A stretch of DNA of 19,322 nucleotides, from assembly GCA_026397855.1 (NCBI GenBank), contig JAPLUA010000571.1, forward strand, positions 1 through 19,322. Reading direction: 5' to 3'. This DNA comes from Verrucomicrobiota bacterium (GTDB taxonomy: Bacteria > Verrucomicrobiota > Verrucomicrobiia > Limisphaerales > UBA8199). The translations under genes were made by a program, and so were the position numbers. This document shows, in pieces, positions 1-6,100 of the stretch (within the stretch, counting starts at the first letter, position 1; every line of letters begins with the position of its first letter). Under the pieces are notes generated by a model that saw nothing but the letters and a program-made list of their open reading frames with translations, did no database searches and had not been told where the DNA came from.

Positions 1-85
1 GGCAAGCCTGCGTGGCCGCCCGCGCCGAGACCTCGCGAAGGGCCAGCTTTGCCGTCAGCTCTGAAATGGTAAGTTGGTTCAACAT
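1..85 (-). CDS. gatA: N-terminal fragment of GatA-like amidotransferase subunit A (runs off left edge)
   Basis: On the minus strand an ATG at 85-83 opens a frame that stays open to the window edge. The 28 visible residues begin MLNQLTISELTAKL and continue LREVSARAATQAC. This matches the N-terminal helix pattern of the glutamyl-tRNA(Gln)/aspartyl-tRNA(Asn) amidotransferase subunit A and related amidase-signature enzymes, which typically start (M)..LT..EL...L...EVSA.E.TQA. GatA is the cytoplasmic amidase subunit that transfers ammonia from glutamine onto mischarged Glu-tRNA(Gln) or Asp-tRNA(Asn). The catalytic Ser-cisSer-Lys triad lies beyond the edge. No gatC-like frame is visible directly upstream (86-720), so it would have to lie elsewhere. 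No Shine-Dalgarno is evident. A different amidase-family member cannot be excluded from 28 residues. Confidence 0.6.
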   Translation of the reverse strand, partial: MLNQLTISELTAKLALREVSARAATQAC

Positions 86-299
86 CACACGTCCGCAGCC
101 CGCACCGGGGCCGCAGACCTGCGTGAACAGTGGGCCAGCCGGCGCCAAAAGGCGAGCGGGAAATGGAGCCCGAGCAGCGCGCCTCAGGCCGATGGATACC
201 AGAACCACGCGTGCGCAGATGAAGCCGGCCCGTTTCCATGCCAGCCCCGGGACAGGTCGGCAGTCGCTCTGGCACCATTCCAGGTGCAGGGCATTGGAT

Positions 300-351
300 C
301 CGTTTGTTACATTCCCAGGCTGCACGCCCAGCGTGACAATGTAACAAACGG
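300..351. repeat. 14-bp perfect inverted repeat with 24-nt loop
   Basis: CCGTTTGTTACATT at 300-313 is perfectly complementary to AATGTAACAAACGG at 338-351. The 24-base loop can form a small inner stem (GCTG 319-322 with CAGC 329-332). It lies upstream of the gatA-like gene and is not followed by a T tract, so it is not a typical terminator. The core TGTTAC/GTAACA recurs in the palindrome at 566-577, so these may be copies of one binding site. Function unknown. Confidence 0.7.
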
Positions 352-399
352 CCTCAAGGCCCGTCCCGGCGGCCCCGGTGCCGTGCCTCCCCGGCGCTC

Positions 400-538
400 C
401 AAGCGTGTTCCAACGGTAGTGCCCCCGTAGCACTACGGTATTGCCCCCGTAGCGGCCCCATGTTGATCTGATCAACATGGGGCCGCTACCGTAGTGCTAC
501 CGGGGCAATACGGGTGCACTACCGTTGAATCACGCTTG
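400..538. repeat. 139-bp near-symmetric palindrome built of 11-bp modules
   Basis: The two 69-base arms (400-468 and 470-538) are symmetric around T469 without any indel. The inner 17 bp and outer 8 bp pair perfectly. Between them each arm has four 11-bp modules ending in GTA. Left arm: 408-418, 419-429, 430-440, 441-451. Right arm, read as reverse complement: 520-530, 509-519, 498-508, 487-497. Modules 1 and 2 match across arms with few differences. Modules 3 (GCACTACGGTA) and 4 (TTGCCCCCGTA) occur in swapped order in the other arm, so the mid-arm mismatches come from a rearrangement, not decay. It could be a mobile hairpin/MITE-like repeat, a structured RNA or a protein-binding array. Confidence 0.8.
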
Positions 539-565
539 CGCCACCCTTCCAACGCCGCCGGCGTC

Positions 566-577
566 TGTTACGTAACA
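566..577. promoter_or_regulatory. Perfect 12-bp palindrome TGTTACGTAACA (possible operator)
   Basis: TGTTACGTAACA is its own reverse complement. Its half site TGTTAC/GTAACA is also found at both arms of the inverted repeat at 300-351. It lies about 145 bases upstream of the CGS-family start, a plausible place for a dimeric regulator site. No regulator gene is nearby, so the assignment is inferred from symmetry alone. Confidence 0.3.
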
Positions 578-720
578 AAGGCATTGGATAAGAACGTCTG
601 CGCTCCGGAAAATGTGAGATGCGCACAGCAGCGTGCCGAACTCCAAATCAGGCCGGTCGAACGGAAAAGGCGACGCAACCTGTTTGCGCCTGCATGGGAG
701 TTCCTGCTATTCATAGCCCC

Positions 721-1104
721 ATGGCAAACGAAAATCATCCTGGTGCGGGCACCCTGTCGGTCTGGGCAGGGGAAGGAAAGCAATCGTGGTGGGGCTCAAC
801 GCAGGTGCCGGTGGTGCATAGCGTGGCATTCGGTTACCCGGACGTGGACGCCTGGCAGGCGGCCGCCCTCGGGCGCGCGCCCGGCCACATCTACAGCCGC
901 AACACCAATCCGACCGTGGCCGCCTTCGAGGAGAAGGTGCGCATCCTGGAAAACGCCGAAGCCGCCACCAGCTTCGCAAGCGGCATGGCCGCCATCAGCA
1001 ACACCCTCTTCACCCTGCTCGCGCCCGGCGACCGGCTGGTGTCGGTCAAGGACAGCTACGGCGGCACCAACAAGCTGTTCCTCGAATTCCTGCCCCGGTT
1101 CTAG
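721..1104 (+). pseudogene. 5' part of cystathionine gamma-synthase-family PLP enzyme, ended by in-frame TAG
   Basis: This is the N-terminal third of a Cys/Met-metabolism PLP enzyme (cystathionine gamma-synthase / O-acylhomoserine sulfhydrylase / gamma-lyase class). Such enzymes perform beta- or gamma-replacement or elimination in sulfur amino-acid metabolism in the cytoplasm. Family signs in order are STQVPVVHSVAFGYP, HIYSRNTNPT, ASGMAAISNTLFTLL and SVKDSYGGTNKLF. I chose ATG 721 because family similarity begins there; in-frame starts at 694 and 619 add unrelated residues. The frame ends at TAG 1102-1104 (codon 128), immediately after FLPRF. The same frame continues to 1908 with unmistakable family sequence, so this is one gene with a nonsense codon. 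A normal product would be about 395 residues, usual for the family. As it stands the fragment lacks the PLP lysine and should be inactive. Confidence 0.85.
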
Positions 1105-1908
1105 ATCAAGGTCCAGTTGTGCGACACGACCAACCACGAGGCCATCGAGGCCGAGATTGCCAAGGGCTGCCGGGTGCTCTACCTGGAAACGCCCACGAAT
1201 CCCACGCTCAAGGTGATGGATATCGCCCGCCTGACCGCGGCCGCGCACCGTGCGGGAGCCGTCGTCGTCGCCGACAACACCTTTGCCACCCCGATCAACC
1301 AGTCCCCGCTGGCCCTGGGCGTGGACCTGGTGCTGCACAGCGCCACCAAGTTCCTCGGCGGCCATGCCGACGCGCTGGGCGGCGTGGTCTGTGGCTCAAA
1401 ATCGTTGATCGGGCAGATTTATCATTACCGGGAGATCACCGGCGCGGCGCTGGACCCGATGGCGGCCTACCTGTTGCTGCGCGGCATGAAAACCCTGCAC
1501 TTGCGCATTCGCCAGCAGAACGAAAGCGCCCTGCGGATCGCCCGCTTCCTGGAAGCCCAACCCGGGGTCAGCAGCGTCTTTTATCCCGGCCTGGAGTCGC
1601 ATCCGCAGCACGAGATTGCCCGGCGACAGATGCGCGGTTTCGGCGGGGTGCTCAGCTTCATGCTCAAGGGCGGCTTCGACGCGGTGCGCGCATTCCTGCC
1701 GCGCCTGCGCTACGCGCACCTGGCCGCCAACCTGGGCGCCGTCGAGACCATCGCCGGCCCGCCCGCCACCACCAGCCACGTCGAATGCACACCGGAGGAG
1801 CGCAAGGCCATGGGCATCCCGGAGGGCCTGATCCGCTACTCGGTCGGGATCGAGGAGACGGAGGATTTGATCGCCGACTTGAAGCAGGCGATCAGCCAGG
1901 GCGGGTAA
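1105..1908 (+). pseudogene. 3' part of the same PLP enzyme (contains PLP lysine), after the in-frame TAG
   Basis: It is in the same reading frame as the upstream piece and separated from it only by TAG 1102-1104. It resumes with IKVQLCDTTNHEAIEAEI, as expected for an uninterrupted family member. It carries LYLETPTNPTLKVMDIA, the PLP-aspartate stretch VVADNTFATP, the PLP-lysine motif HSATKFLGGHADALGG (lysine codon 1348-1350, residue 210 of the full frame) and the C-terminal GIEETEDLIADLKQA. A TTG at 1117 could in principle restart translation, but the fragment would lack the N-terminal substrate and PLP-phosphate loop. Every motif downstream is intact, so the lesion looks recent or is a base-call error. 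The exact substrate (cystathionine synthesis, direct sulfhydrylation or gamma-lysis) cannot be told from motifs. It is convergent with the aldo/keto reductase gene 64 bases away. Confidence 0.85.
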
Positions 1909-1972
1909 GGGCGCAACTCACCCTTTGCCGATGCCGGGTGCAGGATCCGGGAGAAAACGGGCGTGATTGGTT

Positions 1973-2881
1973 TTATGACCGCTCCGCCAGCGCCTGGTTC
2001 ATTCGCCGGATGGCTTCGTCAATCTCGGCGGTGCTCTTGAAGCCGATCACCACGGCATCCAACTCGGGGTGGGACATGGCGTAGCGGATGGACTTCTCGC
2101 GGTCCTCGGGGTTGGTGAAGTCGCCGTTGCCGATGATCTTCATGCCGATGACGCCGCGGCCTTTGGCGCGCATGGTCTTGAGTTCCGCCAGCACGGGGGC
2201 GATGTCGTGGCCGGACTTGTCGTAGGTCTCCTCCATACCGTCAATGTGGCTGGCCTGCGGGTTGACCCGCACCAGGTGCACCTCCGTCCAAGTTGATGCG
2301 GCGGCGGTGCGCAACGCGGGCAGGCTGTGGCAGGAGACCCCCTTGGCCCGGATCCACTTCTTCTCCCTGGCCTCATCGAAGGCGTCCATGACGCGCTTGT
2401 AATCGTCCGTCCAGTGGTCCTTGACCATGCAATGGATGAGCAGGCTGTCCACGTAGTCGGTGTCGAAGACCTTGCGGTGGCGGTCAATGGCAGCGAGCAC
2501 CTGCTCGGGTTTGCCGGACACTTTGGACTGCAGGAAGAGTTTCTCCCGGGGCAATCCCTTGATGGCGCCGGCGATCCATTCGAAGGTCTTGTAGGTCTGT
2601 GCGCAGTCGAAGCTGGTAATTCCCTGGTCGTAGGCATAGCGGATGAGCCGGTTGAAGTTTTCCTGGCCGAGGGCGTATTGGACATGGCCGCTGTTGCTGC
2701 CGGTGCCGAATCCGAGGCGGCTGAGCCGGATGCCGGTCTTGCCCAGGGTGACCTGGTCCGTCGCCGTGCGTTTGGACGCGGCACGCGCGGGCAGGGTGGC
2801 GGCGGGAGCGAGCAGTAGGGCACCGGCAAACGTGGCGGAGCGTTCAATGAACCGGCGGCGGCTGAACTGGCTGGTCTTCAT
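1973..2881 (-). CDS. Tat-exported aldo/keto reductase
   Basis: This 302-residue protein begins with a twin-arginine signal (SRRRFI at residues 7-12, then a hydrophobic stretch ending in LPARAA). The mature part is an aldo/keto reductase (beta/alpha barrel, NAD(P)H-dependent carbonyl or sugar reduction). It has LGKTGIRLSRLGFGT at 46-60 and the catalytic tetrad D92 (SFDCAQTY), Y97, K120 (LQSK) and H150 (LLIH). The NADP-binding end is GMKIIGNGD and VVIGFKS. All four catalytic residues are present. Such Tat-exported, cofactor-preloaded oxidoreductases are frequent in Verrucomicrobiota and Planctomycetota. The substrate is unknown; sugars are a reasonable guess given the glycan genes further along. 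The gene stands alone, convergent with the CGS-family gene and separated by about 265 bases from the fibre-protein gene downstream on the same strand. The start is the only one that includes the Tat motif; no clear ribosome binding site. Confidence 0.88.
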   Translation of the reverse strand: MKTSQFSRRRFIERSATFAGALLLAPAATLPARAASKRTATDQVTLGKTGIRLSRLGFGTGSNSGHVQYALGQENFNRLIRYAYDQGITSFDCAQTYKTFEWIAGAIKGLPREKLFLQSKVSGKPEQVLAAIDRHRKVFDTDYVDSLLIHCMVKDHWTDDYKRVMDAFDEAREKKWIRAKGVSCHSLPALRTAAASTWTEVHLVRVNPQASHIDGMEETYDKSGHDIAPVLAELKTMRAKGRGVIGMKIIGNGDFTNPEDREKSIRYAMSHPELDAVVIGFKSTAEIDEAIRRMNQALAERS

Positions 2882-3145
2882 ATTCGTCTGTGCAGGTTAT
2901 GTGTTCGACGCGGACAAGAGCAGGATACTACAGCGCCCGGGAATATCCAGCGGGGAGCGGAAAAAGGCGGTGGCAGGAGGAGCCACATCAGTTAAGCGGT
3001 GAGGTTTGCGTCGCGGTTCAAGATCAGCAGATTCGACGGACTGGCTGCCTTGGCGGGGGCTGGCGGAGCTGGGGAGGCTGCGAGGACGACTCCGTTCGTC
3101 TCCTGGAGCAAGCTCTGCCATCCACCCTGCACGCCAATCAAACGT

Positions 3146-6100
3146 TCATTTCTTCTCAGCCAGGGTTTCCACAAGCCTCCTCAGTTCCGCGACGCTCTGT
3201 TTCAAGGACTCAATCTGCGCGTCCTTGGCCTTCACTTCATGTTCGAGCTTCTGGTTCAACCCCTGGATGGCGGCCAAGGCTACGCCGTCGGCTTCCAGGG
3301 TGGTGATGCTCTTGTCATCCGTGCCGGGGTAGAAGGCAGCTTTGAAGTCCTGGGCCATCGGGCCGATGTGCGGGGTCGTGTCCGCCGACTCCCAGTTGTA
3401 ATGCCACTGGGTGACGGGCATGGCTGCCAGCTTTTCCAGGATGCCCACGCTGTCCACGGGAGCGAGGTCCTTTTTGGCATTGCGGTCGGAGATGACCGCC
3501 CAGGCCGTTGCGCCGGGGGCGAGGGAAACGCCCGACGTCATGGCGGGGTTGGAGAAGAGCCGGTAACCGCCGCTGGCACGGAAGGTGACGGAGTTGCTGG
3601 AGACCGAGGTGGCGTAGGGATACCCATCGCCGCTCCAATCGGACCAGACAAAGGCGCCATTGTTGGGCGCTTGGGCGTACCATCCCAGGGCAGTGGAGAC
3701 ATGGCCGCCGGCCCAGGTTCCGGAGCCCAGGGCCACAGAGGCATTGCCGTGGGCCACTGTGCCGTCGCCGAGGGCGACAGCAGCATAGCCGCCGGCTCCC
3801 GCGTAGGAGCCATACGCAATGGAAAAATTGCCGAAGGCATTGCACCAATCGCCTCCCGCGAGGGACCCGTCACCGTAGGCATAGGTGTTATCGCCCAGGG
3901 CGGTGGAATAACTGCCTTCGGCTGTCGAGTCATTGCCCATCGCAGTGGAACATAAGCCGCTGGCAGTCGTTCGATAGCCCATGGCAATGGAGTAATTGCT
4001 GCTGGCAAACGTCGAGTAGCCCAGGGCGGTGGAATAAGCAGCGCGAGCCTCGGTGTCGTAACCCAGCGCCGTGGAATAGCTGCCGCTGGCCAGCGTCGAG
4101 TAGCCCAGTGCCGTGGACGCGGCGCCCCTGGCGCTCGTGAGGTAGCCCAGGGCGGTGGCGTTGTTGGTGGCGAAGGTCTTTGCGCCCATGGCCACGGCTC
4201 CGGAGCCATTAGCCACCGTGTTGCTGCCGGCCGCAAAGGACGCAGCCCCGTTGGCAGCCGCGTTATACCCCAGCGCGGCAGAGTAATTGCCGCTCGCCGA
4301 GGCGAGATAGCCGGCGGCGGTGGAAGCATAGCCGCCAGCCTCGGTGCTGGCTCCCAGAGCCGTGGAATAAGTGCCGCTGGCTGCGGTGGAGAACCCGAGG
4401 GTGGTTGAATAATTGCCGCTTGCCGTGGTGGAGTAGCCGAGAGCGGTGGAGTAGTTGCCGCTGGCGTCCGTCGCGTGTCCCAGGGCGGTGGAGAAGATGC
4501 CGCTCGCGGTTGTGCTTTCGCCCAGCGCAGTGGAAACGGCGCCGCTGGCCGTCGTCTGGCTGCCCATGGCGGTGGAAGAGGATCCGCTGGCGGTGACAAG
4601 GTAGCCGGCCGCGGTCGAAGCATAGCCAGCCTGGGAGCCATAGCCCATCGCGGTGGCATAGTCGGCGGCTACGGTGTTTACCCCTTCCGCCACGGCTCCG
4701 AAGCCGGAGGCCAGCGTGTTGCTGCCCGCCGCAAAGGATACCGGGCCGCTGGCAACCGAACTATGCCCCACGGCCGTGGAAGCATAGCCGTCGGCGGTGC
4801 TGTGATAGCCCAGCGCGGTGGAGCCGACACCCCCGGCACTGGTGAAATAACCGGCAGCGGTGGAATAGTTGTTGGCAGTCTCGGCGTGGAAGCCCATCGC
4901 GGTGGAGTAGTCGCCTGCAGCCTGGCTGGAGACACCAAGCGCGGTGGAATAATCGCCGCCGGCCACGGTGAGAGATCCAAGGGCGGTCGCTGCATAGCCG
5001 TTGGCAGTTGTGTGATAGCCGAGCGCGGTGGAGTCAAGTCCGTTGGCGCTCGCCACCGTTCCCAAAGCCACATGCCGGGTATGGACATCAAATAGAGTGG
5101 CGTCCTCAACCACCACATTTCCGACCACATGCAGCGGAGCCACCGGCAGGCTGGTGCCAATTCCCACCCAGCCCGCGCTCGCCAGTCCCGCGGACTCCAT
5201 TCCCAGGCCGAAAATGGTGAAGGCGCTGTTGCCTGAGGCGGTGGCCACCAGATTGGTGCCCGCAAAGGCCAGGCCGTTGGCGCCGCTCAGAAGGTTGGCG
5301 CCATTCACGCCATCGGTCGCCGTGGTCAAAAGCACGGGATTGGCGGGGTCGCTCACATCCACCAGCGTCACCGTGCCGGAGCCAAAGGCGGCAATCGCCA
5401 GGCGGGTTCCGGAAAAGGCCACCGCGTAAGGGCTGCTCAACGCGTAACCATTTACCCCATTCAGAAGCTCCGCCCGTTTCACCGGGCTGGCCGGGTTGCT
5501 GATATCCGCCAGCGTCACCGCGCCGGAGCCGCTGGCGGCAATGGCCAGCAGGGTGCCGGACATGGCCACGGACCGGACGCCAACCAGGTTGGTGAAGCCC
5601 CCGGCATTCTGCCGCAATTCACCCAGTTTCTGGGGGCTGGCCGGGTCGCTGACATTGACCAGCGTCACCGAGTTATCGGACGCGGCGCCGATCGCCAGCA
5701 CATTTCCGGACAGCGCCAGCGAACGCACCCCCGCCAGGTTGGTGAACCCGAACGATCCATCCTTGATCACGCTGCGCAACACCGGCGCGGCGGGATTCGA
5801 GATGTCCGCCAGCGTCACGGCGTTGTCGGTAAAGGCACCAATGGCGAGCAGGTTCCCCGTGACGGCCACGGCGGTGGCTCCCGCCAGTTCGTTCCAGCCT
5901 GCCACACCATCCCGCAGCTCCGCCAGCTTCACGGGGTTGGCCGGATTCACAGCCGAAAGGATGGTCACGGCGCTGGATACTTGAGCTGCGATCACCAGGT
6001 TTGAACCGGACCACGCCAGGCCTTGGGATCCGGAAAGGTTGGTAAATGCGCCGGTGCCATTCTTGATTTGCGACAGGAGGACCGGGGAGGATGGGTTGGC

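Larger units (their letters stand above)
86..720. other. Long non-coding stretch with palindromes
   Basis: Between the divergent gatA-like start and the CGS-family gene lie about 630 bases in which I see no convincing protein. The open frames here have low-complexity arginine/proline-rich translations typical of GC-rich non-coding DNA. The stretch does hold three structured elements, listed separately: a 14-bp inverted repeat (300-351), a 139-bp modular palindrome (400-538) and a short perfect palindrome (566-577). The promoters of both flanking genes should be here, but I could not identify a clear -35/-10 pair. Confidence 0.6.

Noticed and set aside
1102..1104. TAG as a recoded sense codon (pyrrolysine or suppressor readthrough)
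   Set aside because: Several genes in the window terminate at TAG (13753-13755, 17337-17339, 19185-19187), no recoding structure was seen, and the enzyme family does not use pyrrolysine.
494..1216. 240-residue plus-strand frame crossing the palindrome and the start of the CGS-family gene
   Set aside because: It is arginine/proline/serine-rich, characteristic of an out-of-frame GC-rich reading, and overlaps the well-supported PLP-enzyme frame.
1907..1926. AAGGG/CCCTT hairpin between the CGS-family gene and the aldo/keto reductase as a terminator
   Set aside because: The stem is only 5 bp with a 9-base loop and there is no T tract, which is too weak to call.
2992..3174. Minus-strand 60-residue frame downstream of the fibre gene (ends NLLILNRDANLTA)
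   Set aside because: It starts inside the fibre gene in another frame and has no domain. It could be a dispersed-repeat translation, but nothing in the window supports a gene. I see no other feature in 2882-3145.
3656..5074. Regular 42-bp repeats considered as a CRISPR array
   Set aside because: There are no constant repeats with unique spacers. Variation follows codon positions, and the units encode YadA-head 14-residue turns.
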